From the NCBI GenBank assembly GCA_964420285.1, contig CAYQTE010000068.1:1-25170 (forward strand): a stretch of 25,170 nucleotides of DNA, written 5' to 3'. This document shows positions 1 through 8,178 of this stretch, piece by piece. Each line of letters opens with the position of its first letter. Position 1 is the stretch's first letter. The stretch comes from CAYQTE01 sp964420285 (lineage in GTDB: Bacteria; Planctomycetota; Phycisphaerae; Tepidisphaerales; Tepidisphaeraceae). Position numbers and translations under genes: made by a program. The notes beneath the pieces were generated by a model that saw only the letters and a list, made by a program, of their open reading frames with translations, made no database searches and was not told where the DNA came from.

Positions 1-157
1 AGCCACACTCAACCGGCCCGCATTGGGCGCAATGAAGGTATCGGACACCCGCCAATCCTGTCAACCAACCGGCCGGATGCCCCAACCACCCACGCCAGGC
101 CAATCCCCCGGCCAGCCGCCTTTTCCCACTCGCGCACTCATAAACGGGCGTGTGCAA

Positions 158-1588
158 TCACGGCCTGGTGGCCGGCAGCGTGGTCGCATCATCCGGCTTC
201 CAGTGGACGCGGTAAAGATGGCCGCCCTCGATCCGGAAATAGACCAGCGTGCCGTCGGGGTCGAAATGGTAGGGAAGTTGGCCGGGGTATGAACTGCCGT
301 TGTCGATACTCTTTTGGTCTTCGAATTTGGTGGTGGGATTCCATTTCCCCGACGCATCGAGATCGGCCGTCGGGCAGACTAGCGCGCCCGTGCGATCCTC
401 GCTCTGATCCAGGACCATGGACCAGTTACCGTCCTCGTCGTTTTGGGCGGCGTACGCCAAGTGCATACCGTCGCGGCTAAAGAGAGGCGGGCCGACATTC
501 GCGTATCCCGGGCCGTCGAGGCCGCCCCCGTAGACGGACCATCGCTTATCCCTCGTGACGTCGCTCTCAACGGACGCAACTCGTAGACCGTCAGGACTGA
601 GTGTCAGGTTGTATGGCATCCGGTCCAACGGCTTGCCGTCGAGGCTGAGGTCATCCACCCAACCGCCGTTTGGCATCGCCCCGTGATACGCATCGATGAC
701 ATGACGCCCGTCGCTGGACCAGAGTTTCTGGTCCGCAGCTTCCGGGTCAGCGTATTCCTTGCCATCGATTACCTCTGGGTCAGCAAGCGGAAATACAGGG
801 CGACCGCGCACTTGGACTGCCGGCCCCGTCGCTTTTTCCGCGCCAAAATACGTCTTGGAATCCGGCCCAAACGTGGGGCCGGATAATATGTCGTAATACG
901 GGCCGTACGGTTTGCCGTCGATGTCGACCTCGTATCGAGATGCCACACCGGCATCGCGCGACAAGACGCCCACGAATGCGACTCGCCGGCCGTCTTGACT
1001 GAGGATGATCCGCCCAATAGCGAGCGGATACGTCGCTCCCACTCTTTTCCCGTCGACGATGACGAACCAACCGGTTGAGTCATTGACGGCGAACGCGATA
1101 TGGTCGCCGTCGGGCGTCATGACGACGTCCCGAATTTCATGGAACTGCTGCGCGGGCGCGGTGCCGTCGACGACGAGCATCATGCCCGTCGGCGAGGCTC
1201 CGACATAAGCGAAATGTCGCGAGTCCGCGGAGAACGCCGCCCACGCGGCACCTTGTGGCCCGGTCCCCGCTTCCACGCCGTTGAGGACGATGTACCACGC
1301 CTTGCCCTTTCGGGCTGTGTACGCTAGCCGCCCGCCGTCGGCGCTGTAAAGCACAAACGGAATCTCGTCCGCCGCAGCACGGGGCTTTCCGTTGATCCGC
1401 AACTCGACGCCATTTTCGGTCTTCACAGCGACCGCGACGCTACCGCAATCCGGCGACATCGCCACATAGGCGATCTGTGCGGCAGCCGGCACGGGACCGA
1501 AGTCGTCGGATGTAACAGATGCGCGCGCGGTCGGCGCGCTGAGACAAACCAGCGAGACCGATGCGATGAGAAGCGGGAGACGCCTCAT
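158..1588 (-). CDS. Secreted PD40/WD40-like beta-propeller protein
   Basis: Predicted exported protein of 476 residues; its substrate or partner is unknown. The N-terminus has a typical Sec signal peptide: MRR, then a hydrophobic core, ending in TARAS near residue 24. The rest is built from about seven to nine repeats in which a DG/DS turn is followed by a hydrophobic strand and a second strand ending in DG, for example DGDHIAFAVN, DGRRVAFVG, DGLRVASVE and DGMHLAYAAQ. This is the pattern of TolB/PD40-type propeller blades. The frame stays open for 30 codons upstream, but the ATG at 1588 is preferred because GAGGAGG lies about 5 nt upstream and the signal peptide starts exactly there. It stands alone, with no co-oriented neighbour close by. 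I see no catalytic motif. It could be a periplasmic scaffold or binding protein. The fold call is fairly secure, the function is not. Confidence 0.8.
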   Translation of the reverse strand: MRRLPLLIASVSLVCLSAPTARASVTSDDFGPVPAAAQIAYVAMSPDCGSVAVAVKTENGVELRINGKPRAAADEIPFVLYSADGGRLAYTARKGKAWYIVLNGVEAGTGPQGAAWAAFSADSRHFAYVGASPTGMMLVVDGTAPAQQFHEIRDVVMTPDGDHIAFAVNDSTGWFVIVDGKRVGATYPLAIGRIILSQDGRRVAFVGVLSRDAGVASRYEVDIDGKPYGPYYDILSGPTFGPDSKTYFGAEKATGPAVQVRGRPVFPLADPEVIDGKEYADPEAADQKLWSSDGRHVIDAYHGAMPNGGWVDDLSLDGKPLDRMPYNLTLSPDGLRVASVESDVTRDKRWSVYGGGLDGPGYANVGPPLFSRDGMHLAYAAQNDEDGNWSMVLDQSEDRTGALVCPTADLDASGKWNPTTKFEDQKSIDNGSSYPGQLPYHFDPDGTLVYFRIEGGHLYRVHWKPDDATTLPATRP

Positions 1589-1797
1589 GAAGCCTCCTCG
1601 ATCGAGATACGTCGATATCCTATACCGTCGCGCGCCGCATATCGTTGCCGGACTGGCCGGGTTACATCCGGATGCCAATTGACAGCCAGGGAATGCGCCA
1701 CCGGCCGCGTTACCTCCGGCGATTTACGGCGTGTCTTCCGTTGATTGCAAGACCGGAGCCGCGCTGAAGGGGGTGCGTGTCGCAAACGGCGGGCTGC

Positions 1798-1919
1798 CTC
1801 TTATCCCCTCTCCCTGTACGCGGGGAGAGGGATAGGGTGAGGGGGTATTTCCAGCCGCTCCCCCGCCGAAGCGCCCTCACCCCGACCCTCTCCCTGAGTA
1901 CAGGGCGAGGGGGAAAGAG
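1798..1919. repeat. Imperfect palindromic repeat element, copy 1
   Basis: Two ~46 bp arms (1798-1843 and 1874-1919) are imperfect reverse complements separated by a 30 nt centre. The arms share CCCTGTAC followed by a G/A-rich strand ending GGTGAGGG. Transcribed, the element would fold into a long hairpin. It belongs to the same family as 2917-3045, and a half copy is found near 20101. It looks like a REP/MITE-type dispersed intergenic repeat. No transposase is nearby. Confidence 0.75.
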
Positions 1920-2050
1920 GGGGCCGCCGATCGTGTCACACACCCCGCTGAAGGCCGGCAAATACGATATTATCGAGCGATTAAGTAGGGAATTCCCTGG
2001 CGGGCCCAATTCGGCGGTTTCAGATCGCACTCGGGCGCGCAGAATTCATA

Positions 2051-2159
2051 CCAAGTTCCAACTCCTACGCGCAAAGTTCCAACTTTTTCGGGACATTTGG
2101 GGCACGTTTTGGACGCGATGTTTGGCGTAAACCGCGATATCCGGCTGGAAACGGGGGTG
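2051..2159. repeat. Direct repeat ~109 bp, copy 1 (partner at 25018)
   Basis: The segment is about 90% identical to 25018-25126, with roughly ten substitutions and no gaps by eye. The central GACGCGATGTTTGGCG block and its flanks are identical in both copies. Within the repeat, AAGTTCCAACT occurs twice about 20 nt apart. The small frames crossing it are unlikely to be genes because they appear only as part of the repeat. Confidence 0.8.
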
Positions 2160-2304
2160 TGCCTGGATGTGATGAACGCTCGTTTGCGGCGCAAGTCTTT
2201 TTCAAATAAACGGTTATTGCCTCGCTTGCCGGTGGGCGTCGGCGGCGGGCCGGGTTGGGTTGAGGCGTTGGATTGTGCCGCGGCGAGGGAATCTCCCGGC
2301 GGGG

Positions 2305-2814
2305 TTATCCGGCGTCGCCTTCATCATGCACCGAGTCGTGCATTACGTGGCTGACGAATTCGCTTTCCAGTTCGACGGGGTGCAGTGCGGCCTTGAGTTC
2401 CAGTGCGGCCGCGATTGTGCTGCATAGCATCGACAGCAGGCCCATGAGAAACAGCGGAATCGCGGCGTACATCGCCCGCGGCGCCAGGGCGCTGATGCTG
2501 AGCAGCAGGCAGCATACGATCAGCAGAGCAATCGTGAGCAGCAGAAAGAAAAGCGTCAGGCGGATCAGTTTGGCACGCCGCTTGACACCGGCGGTTTGCA
2601 GTTCCAGGTGTTCGAGCAGCCGCCGGCCGTGTTTGGATTCGGATTTCTCCAGGCGGTCGATCTCGACCAGGCGCTCGCGCTGGAAGCCGCGCAATCGCGA
2701 GACGATGGCGGCCATGCGGTTGTAGAAGGCCAGGCACAAGAGGCCGCAGGCGGAAATGATGACCACGGGAACCACCGCCGAACTGATGACCCGCTGCAGG
2801 TCTGCTGGATTCAT
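2305..2814 (-). CDS. DUF2721 family membrane protein
   Basis: A 169-residue integral membrane protein that I assign to the DUF2721 family; its biochemical role is unknown. The N-terminal segment VVPVVIISACGLLCLAFYNR is the family's first transmembrane helix. A charged stretch follows (RLRGFQRERLVEIDRLEKSE), probably helical and cytoplasmic. Two more hydrophobic segments lie at about residues 90-115 and 118-138. The length is close to the usual 130-170 residues. The ATG at 2814 is supported by AAGGAG 7 nt upstream. It stands alone, with palindromic elements of one family on both sides. The family call rests on the ISACGLL..NR signature and the topology. Confidence 0.75.
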   Translation of the reverse strand: MNPADLQRVISSAVVPVVIISACGLLCLAFYNRMAAIVSRLRGFQRERLVEIDRLEKSESKHGRRLLEHLELQTAGVKRRAKLIRLTLFFLLLTIALLIVCCLLLSISALAPRAMYAAIPLFLMGLLSMLCSTIAAALELKAALHPVELESEFVSHVMHDSVHDEGDAG

Positions 2815-3295
2815 GAAAGAACTCCTTCATGGGCCATCTTCGGCCCGGATTCGCCGCCGTCAACATCGCCGCCGCTGGCCGAGAGCCCCCGATCTTCCGG
2901 GAGGCCGCCTTTTTTTCCTCCCCTTGTACTCAGGGGGAGGAAAGAGGTGGGGGTTCTTCGCCAGCGGCTCTGGAAGGCTCAGTCCCCAACCAACGCCGCG
3001 GCGGTCAACCCCCACCCCAACCCTCCCCCTGAGTACAAGGGGAGGGGTAAAAGGTTGCTCCGCATCGAGTTACCCTTGCCCGGAAGATCGGGCACCCTCC
3101 CGATGGCTCCGGCAGCGATGCCCTGGCTGGAAAAGCGGCGGCCGTTGCGGCCGCAGTCGCATTCATCAGCAAAATCACCTATGTCGAAAGTCGGGCAATG
3201 CCTGATTTTCGCGGCTATCGAGAGCGGCAATATTGGTTAGTTCCTCGTGCCTGCGCGCCGTGGTGGCGGCATGACGTGGAATGAGGAAGTCAGCG
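2815..3295. other. Intergenic region upstream of PEPCK
   Basis: This gap of 481 bases separates two divergently transcribed genes, so it should hold promoters for both, although no convincing -35/-10 pair was seen. It contains the palindromic element at 2917-3045. The open frames across it on the plus strand (about 2596-3240) have repeat-derived, low-complexity translations and no recognisable domain. Confidence 0.5.
2917..3045. repeat. Imperfect palindromic repeat element, copy 2
   Basis: Two 39 bp arms (2917-2955 and 3007-3045) are reverse complements except for four or five central positions, and enclose a 51 nt centre. The outer 24 bp of the arms match perfectly and include CCTTGTACTCAGGGGGAGG. 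This is the same family as copy 1 at 1798, so the two elements bracket the DUF2721 gene. It is probably a non-autonomous dispersed element. Confidence 0.8.
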
Positions 3296-5101
3296 ATGAG
3301 AATAACCACAGCGACGCACCCCCGCACGCCTCCGGAAGCGCATCAGCCCCTGGGCCCCTCGGCGGGCGTTCAACAGTGGATTGACGAATGCATTGACTTG
3401 TGCCAGCCGGAAAAGGTCCATATCTGCACCGGCAGCCCGCGCGAACGCAAAGAGATGATCGAGCAGGGCGTCAGCGACGGCGTCTTCATCGAGCTGAATC
3501 AGCAGAAACGGCCGGGCTGCTATCTGCATCGCAGCAATCCCAACGACGTGGCCCGGTCGGAGCAGTGCACATTTATTTGCACGCCCAATGCCGACGGATG
3601 CGGCCCGACGAACAACTGGATGGAACCCAAGGCGGCGTACGCGACGCTCACGGGCCTGTTCCGCGGCTGCATGCGGGGGCGGACGATGTATGTGATCCCG
3701 TTCGTCATGGGGCCCATCGGCTCGCCGCTGGCGAAGGTCGGGATTCAATTGACGGATTCGCTGTATGTCGCCGTCAACATGGCCATCATGACGCGCATGG
3801 GCCTGGTGGCGTGGAAACAACTGGGCGACGGCGACGACTTCACCCGTTGTCTGCACAGTGTCGGCGATTGCGATCCCCAGCGCCGCTTCATCTGCCACTT
3901 TCCGCTGGACAACACCATCTGGAGTTTCGGCAGCGGCTACGGCGGCAATGCCCTGCTGGGCAAGAAATGCCTGGCCTTGCGAATCGCCGGTTATCTGGGC
4001 CATCAGCAGGGCTGGATGGCCGAGCACATGCTGCTCTGCGGCGTCAGCGGCTACGGGCAAAAGACCTACGTGGCCGCCGCTTTTCCCAGCGCCTGCGGGA
4101 AGACAAATTTCGCCATGATGATCCCGCCGGAAAAATATCGCCAGGAGGGTTGGAAGGTCACCACCATCGGCGACGATATCGCGTGGATGTGGGTGGATCA
4201 GAAGACCGGCCGCCTGCGCGCGATCAATCCCGAGGCGGGATATTTCGGCGTTGTCCCCGGCACCAACGAGCACACCAACCCCAACGCCATGGCGTGCATG
4301 AGCCATGACACCATCTTCACCAACGTCGCCCTGCTTCCCGATGGCGACGTATGGTGGGAAGGCAAGACGGCCCAGCCGCCGGCGCATTGCATCGACTGGA
4401 CCGGCAAACCCTGGACGCCCGGCTCCGGAACCAAGGCCGCCCATCCCAACAGCCGGTTCACCGCGCCAATGGAGAACAATCCCTCGCTGGACCCGGCGGC
4501 ACAGGATCCCGACGGCGTGGAGATTTCCGCGATCATCTTCGGCGGCCGCCGCGCTCAGACGATCCCGCTGGTCTTCCAGGCGTTTAACTGGATACACGGC
4601 GTCTATGTCGGGGCGACGCTGGGAAGCGAGACCACCTCGGCCGCCAGCGGCCAGGTCGGCATCGTCCGGCAGGATCCGATGGCCATGCTTCCGTTCATCG
4701 GGTACAACATCCGCGATTACCTCGTCCACTGGATCCGCATGCGCGCCAAGATGTCGGATTGCCCCCGCATCTTCCACGTCAACTGGTTCCGCAAGAACGA
4801 CAAGGGCGAATTCATCTGGCCGGGTTATTGCGAGAACATCCGCGTCCTCAAATGGATCATCGGCCGGTGCCTGGGGCGGGCCAACGCCAAGGAGACGCTG
4901 TTGGGTTGGATGCCGCGGGCGGGAGATATCGACCTGGAGGGGCTGGCGATTTCCGCGGCCGATTTCAATGCGATACAGGAAGTTGGTCCCGAGGCGGTCA
5001 AGGCGGAAATCCTCGGGCAGGAGGAATTGTTCCTGAAAATGGCGGGCGATCTGCCCAAGGAAATGATCTTCCAGAAGGAATTGCTGGTCGCCCGGCTGTG
5101 A
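3296..5101 (+). CDS. pckG: Phosphoenolpyruvate carboxykinase (GTP-type)
   Basis: Converts oxaloacetate and GTP to phosphoenolpyruvate, CO2 and GDP, the first committed step of gluconeogenesis (or the reverse, anaplerotic reaction), in the cytoplasm. At 601 residues it matches the GTP-dependent family. Visible motifs, in order, are the metal-site region GGNALLGKKC and AEHMLLCGV, the nucleotide-binding loop FPSACGKTNFAMM near residue 265 with the reactive Cys conserved in this family, TIGDDIAWM with metal-binding Asp, the GGRRAQTIPLVFQAF segment, and NWFRKNDKGEFIWPGY towards the C-terminus. An ATG five codons upstream (3281) is possible, but the start at 3296 has GAGGAAG (3283-3289) at good spacing. 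The next gene begins 14 nt after the stop, so it probably heads an operon with the GTPase and the metal ATPase. Family members need Mn2+ plus Mg2+ (known), which may explain those neighbours (inference). Confidence 0.96.
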   Translation: MRITTATHPRTPPEAHQPLGPSAGVQQWIDECIDLCQPEKVHICTGSPRERKEMIEQGVSDGVFIELNQQKRPGCYLHRSNPNDVARSEQCTFICTPNADGCGPTNNWMEPKAAYATLTGLFRGCMRGRTMYVIPFVMGPIGSPLAKVGIQLTDSLYVAVNMAIMTRMGLVAWKQLGDGDDFTRCLHSVGDCDPQRRFICHFPLDNTIWSFGSGYGGNALLGKKCLALRIAGYLGHQQGWMAEHMLLCGVSGYGQKTYVAAAFPSACGKTNFAMMIPPEKYRQEGWKVTTIGDDIAWMWVDQKTGRLRAINPEAGYFGVVPGTNEHTNPNAMACMSHDTIFTNVALLPDGDVWWEGKTAQPPAHCIDWTGKPWTPGSGTKAAHPNSRFTAPMENNPSLDPAAQDPDGVEISAIIFGGRRAQTIPLVFQAFNWIHGVYVGATLGSETTSAASGQVGIVRQDPMAMLPFIGYNIRDYLVHWIRMRAKMSDCPRIFHVNWFRKNDKGEFIWPGYCENIRVLKWIIGRCLGRANAKETLLGWMPRAGDIDLEGLAISAADFNAIQEVGPEAVKAEILGQEELFLKMAGDLPKEMIFQKELLVARL

Positions 5102-5115
5102 GCGGAGCAGTGGCT

Positions 5116-5808
5116 ATGTCGCCTCAACTAGAAAGTCGATTTGACCTCAACAGTCGGATCGCCCGCGCCAACCGCGCCAATTTCGACGCCGCGGGCGTCA
5201 CCACCGTGAGCCTGGTCGGTCCGGCGGGAACGGGCAAGACCACCCTCATCGAGGCCATGCTCGGGCGACTCGATCCCAAGCTCCGCACCGCCGTCATCGT
5301 CGGCGGCCTGGCCGCCGAGCGGCAGGTCGAGCGGATCGTCCGCCACGGCTGCCATGCGGTGCCGCTGGTGACCGACAACCTCGCCGCCATCAACGTGCGC
5401 GAGGCGCTGGGCCAGTTGAATCTCAAGGAACTGGACCTTTTGCTCATCGAATCCGAAGGCAACGCCCACAGCCCCGTGGAATTCGATCTGGGACATCATT
5501 TGCGCGCCTCGGTCTTCAGCGTGGCCGGCGGCGATGACAAGGCGACCGAATATCCCTTCCTCATCGCCGGCTCCGACGTGGTGCTGCTGACCAAGATGGA
5601 CCTGCTTCCCGTGGTGACCTTCGACTTCAATGTCTTCAACCAGGATGTGGTGCGCATCAAACCCAAGATGGCGATCATCCAGCTCTCGGTTCAGTCCAAT
5701 CAGGGAATCAGCCAGTGGGTCGAATGGGTCGAGTCCCATTTGTCGCCCAATGTCCGCGACCGCACCTCGCGATCCAGCGATCCATTCATCCGATTCCCCA
5801 AGCCATAG
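5116..5808 (+). CDS. HypB-like G3E family GTPase
   Basis: A 230-residue P-loop GTPase of the SIMIBI/G3E class, closest by eye to HypB, the nickel-delivery GTPase of NiFe-hydrogenase maturation. It has a P-loop GPAGTGKTT (35-43), IESEGN (111-116) in the place of HypB's IENVGN, DLGHHLRASVFSV, and a G4 box TKMD (159-162) instead of NKxD. Key HypB metal ligands are changed: the Cys-His pair after the second strand is absent there, a CH pair (79-80) occurs several residues earlier, and the Cys after the G3 box is Ser119 preceded by His118. The N-terminal metal-binding extension is also missing. Start: the ATG at 5116 follows GGAG at 5104-5107; the longer open frame upstream overlaps PEPCK. It lies 14 nt after PEPCK and 12 nt before a metal ATPase. 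No hydrogenase or hypA lies in the window. The GTPase fold is secure; the metal and client are unknown. Confidence 0.8.
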   Translation: MSPQLESRFDLNSRIARANRANFDAAGVTTVSLVGPAGTGKTTLIEAMLGRLDPKLRTAVIVGGLAAERQVERIVRHGCHAVPLVTDNLAAINVREALGQLNLKELDLLLIESEGNAHSPVEFDLGHHLRASVFSVAGGDDKATEYPFLIAGSDVVLLTKMDLLPVVTFDFNVFNQDVVRIKPKMAIIQLSVQSNQGISQWVEWVESHLSPNVRDRTSRSSDPFIRFPKP

Positions 5809-5820
5809 CAGCGGTGCGAC

Positions 5821-7737
5821 ATGTCACACGATTCGACGGCCGCAAGCATGGCCGATGCCGTGGATAAAGCGCCCGCCGAATCCCACCTGCACAAACAGCT
5901 TCCCTACGCCATCGCCGCTCTGGCCGTACTGGGCATTGGCTGCCATCTCGTGTTGCGTTATGCCCTTGGCCTGGCCGAATCCATCTGCAACGTTCCTCTG
6001 ATCGTCACGCTGATTGGCGGCGGAACGCCGCTGGTCTGGGGCCTGCTGATCAAACTGGCCCGACGCGAATTCGGCTCTGACCTGCTGGCCGGAATTTCCA
6101 TCGTCACCTCGGTCATTATCATTCCCCATCAATACCTGGCCGGATCGGTGGTGGTGCTGATGCTTTCCGGCGGCGAGGCGCTGGAAGCATTCGCGGTGCG
6201 CAGCGCTTCCAGCGTGCTGCAGGCGCTGGCCCAGCGGATGCCGTCGGTCGCCCACCGCAAGTCGGCCGCGGCCGTCAGCGATGTGTCGCTCGATCAGGTT
6301 GTGCCCGGCGATGAACTGATCGTCTTTCCACACGAGATCTGCCCGGTGGACGGCGTGGTGATCGAGGGCCGCGGCGTCATGGACGAGGCCTACCTCACCG
6401 GCGAGCCGTATCGCATTTCCAAAGTGCCCGGCTCGCACGTGCTCTCCGGCGCCACCAACGGCGCGGCCGCCGTCACCATTCGCGCCACCAAACTCGCCGT
6501 CGATTCGCGCTACGCCAAGATCATGACGGTGATGCGTGCCTCGGAGAAGAACCGTCCGCGCATCCGCCGGCTGGGCGATCAGATCGGCGCCGTGTTCACT
6601 CCCATCGCCGTTGCCATTGCCCTTGCGGCCTGGGCGATTGGTCACGACGCCTCGCGATTTCTGGCGGTGATGGTCGTTGCCACGCCGTGCCCGCTGCTGA
6701 TTGCGATTCCCGTGGCCGTCATCGGCTCGATCTCGCTGGCCGCGAGGCGCGGGATCATCATCAAGAACCAGGCCGTCCTGGAACTGGTCGATACCTGCCG
6801 GGTCGCCATCTTCGACAAGACGGGCACGCTGACCTACGGCGAGCCGAAGCTCGTCGAAACGCTCTGCGCGCCGGGTTTTGAGCCGGGCGATGTCCTTCGG
6901 CTCACCGCGAGCATGGAACGGTATTCGAAGCATCCGCTGGGCGCAGCCATTCTCGCGGCCGCCGCCGTTGCGTCGATCAATCTGGACGAGGCCGCTCAGA
7001 TCAACGAGAACCCCGGCGAAGGCCTGCGCGGCAGTGTCGCGGGGCATGCCGTTGCAATCACCAGCCGCAACAAATTGCTCACCGACGATCCGTCGGCTGC
7101 CGACAAGCTGCCTCCGGCGACCGACGGCCTGGAATGCGCCGTTCTGATCGACGGCCGATATGCCGCTCTGTTCCGTTTCCGTGATGAACCTCGAGCCGAC
7201 AGCCGTGGCTTTATCGATCATCTCGGCCCGCACCATCTGTTGGAGCGGGTCATGCTGGTATCCGGCGACCGCGAATCGGCCGTGCAATATCTGGCTCAAT
7301 CCGTCGGCATTACGGAAATTCACGCCGGAAAAAGCCCCGAGGAGAAGCTGGCCATCGTCCGGGCCGAAACGCAAAAAGGCCGCACGCTGTACGTGGGCGA
7401 CGGGATCAACGATGCCCCGGCCCTGATGGCGGCGACGGTTGGCGTGGCACTGGGCGCCAACATCGACATCATCGGCGAAGCCGCCGGGGCCGTCATTCTG
7501 GATAACTCGCTGGAAAAGGTCGATGAATTTCTCCACATCAGCCGGAGAATGCGGAGTATCGCCCTGCAATGTGCCGTGGGCGGGATGATCCTGAGCCTTG
7601 CCGGCATGGCCCTGGCGGCCAGCGGGCACCTTGTTCCCGTGGCCGGGGCATTGGCCCAGGAGGGGATCGACGTTCTGGCAGTGCTCAATGCCCTGCGCGC
7701 CGCGATGCCCCCGCGCGTGCTGCGCGACTTCCGTTAG
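5821..7737 (+). CDS. P1B-type heavy-metal ATPase (TPC motif, P1B-5-like)
   Basis: A 638-residue membrane pump that moves a transition-metal ion at the cost of ATP. Hydrophobic segments lie near 27-48, 55-80, 86-100 and 104-125. The actuator domain carries TGEP (193-196). Two core helices follow (255-273, 279-305) with the metal motif TPC at 288-290, then Pro seven residues after Cys. The phosphorylation site is DKTGTLT with Asp332. The nucleotide-binding domain has the HP locus (KHPLG, 370-374), the hinge is GDGINDAPAL (526-535), and two last helices end the protein. TPC(X)6P defines subgroup P1B-5, of which the rhizobial member studied transports Ni2+/Fe2+ (established). No N-terminal HMA domain and no C-terminal haemerythrin domain are present, although the latter is common in P1B-5. 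It lies 12 nt after the HypB-like GTPase. The ribosome binding site is weak, suggesting translational coupling. The P1B assignment is secure; ion and direction are inferred. Confidence 0.9.
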   Translation: MSHDSTAASMADAVDKAPAESHLHKQLPYAIAALAVLGIGCHLVLRYALGLAESICNVPLIVTLIGGGTPLVWGLLIKLARREFGSDLLAGISIVTSVIIIPHQYLAGSVVVLMLSGGEALEAFAVRSASSVLQALAQRMPSVAHRKSAAAVSDVSLDQVVPGDELIVFPHEICPVDGVVIEGRGVMDEAYLTGEPYRISKVPGSHVLSGATNGAAAVTIRATKLAVDSRYAKIMTVMRASEKNRPRIRRLGDQIGAVFTPIAVAIALAAWAIGHDASRFLAVMVVATPCPLLIAIPVAVIGSISLAARRGIIIKNQAVLELVDTCRVAIFDKTGTLTYGEPKLVETLCAPGFEPGDVLRLTASMERYSKHPLGAAILAAAAVASINLDEAAQINENPGEGLRGSVAGHAVAITSRNKLLTDDPSAADKLPPATDGLECAVLIDGRYAALFRFRDEPRADSRGFIDHLGPHHLLERVMLVSGDRESAVQYLAQSVGITEIHAGKSPEEKLAIVRAETQKGRTLYVGDGINDAPALMAATVGVALGANIDIIGEAAGAVILDNSLEKVDEFLHISRRMRSIALQCAVGGMILSLAGMALAASGHLVPVAGALAQEGIDVLAVLNALRAAMPPRVLRDFR

Positions 7738-8178
7738 CAGCCTCTCGCGGGGCGTATGCCCCATTTCCCGCGCGAGCATGCCGCCACCGGTTACAAAAGT
7801 CTGAACGTGGCCCGGCCGAGTCCGAACTGGGCGCGCCGCAGTGGCCGCATCGCCGCCAGATTATCCATTTTCACGTCCCGTCTACCGTGACTTGGTGAGA
7901 AATCGGAGGAAGTCGCCTCCGGCGACAAAAAAATCTTGAATCTCTTCAAAAGATTTCAGGAATTTTTGTTGACATCGTCATATGGGCGCGCGATGTTATC
8001 GGGCGTCGCCGATGGATGGCGACTAAGAGGGCGCGGCACGCGGGCCGCACAAATCGTACTCTGAAATAAACTTAATGCCGCGAAATGTCGTGCAAACGCA
8101 CACCGGGCCGGGCAACATCGTCGTCTTGCGCATTGGCGCCAAAAGGTGGAATCCCGGCCCTCAAAGAAGGGAGCAGGC
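7738..8178. other. Intergenic region between metal ATPase and PEP-CTERM gene
   Basis: These 441 bases hold no convincing gene. They contain a small perfect hairpin GTCGCC/GGCGAC (7912-7926) followed by A residues, and an AT-rich imperfect hairpin (7931-7956, AAATCTT/AAGATTT) followed shortly by a run of five T, which might act as a weak terminator. The promoter-like sequence at 7969 follows immediately. Confidence 0.45.
7969..7999 (+). promoter_or_regulatory. Candidate sigma70-type promoter of the PEP-CTERM gene
   Basis: A perfect TTGACA hexamer (7969-7974) sits in an AT-rich stretch. The best -10 match, TGTTAT (7994-7999), is 19 nt downstream; ATGTTA with 18 nt spacing is the alternative. 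The resulting leader to the ATG at 8179 would be about 170 nt. The -35 is convincing, the -10 less so. Confidence 0.4.

Larger units (their letters stand above)
1589..2304. other. Intergenic stretch without a convincing gene
   Basis: These 716 bases lie upstream of the propeller gene and downstream of the DUF2721 gene. They hold a large imperfect palindrome (1798-1919) and one copy of a ~109 bp repeat (2051-2159), listed separately. Short open frames run through both repeats, but none has a ribosome binding site with recognisable protein sequence. The part from 2160 to 2304 shows nothing beyond a short AT-rich patch near 2200. Confidence 0.6.

Noticed and set aside
3290..4777. 495-codon minus-strand frame opposite PEPCK
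   Set aside because: The plus strand encodes an unmistakable PEPCK; the antisense product has no motif or ribosome binding site.
5116..5808. Straight annotation of the GTPase as hydrogenase maturation factor HypB
   Set aside because: The canonical metal ligands are not conserved and no hydrogenase genes are near, so the name would overstate what is seen.
5824..7779. 651-codon open frame on the minus strand opposite the metal ATPase
   Set aside because: Antisense to a clear P-type ATPase; its translation is His/Gln/Gly/Arg-rich with no domain. It arises from GC-rich third positions.
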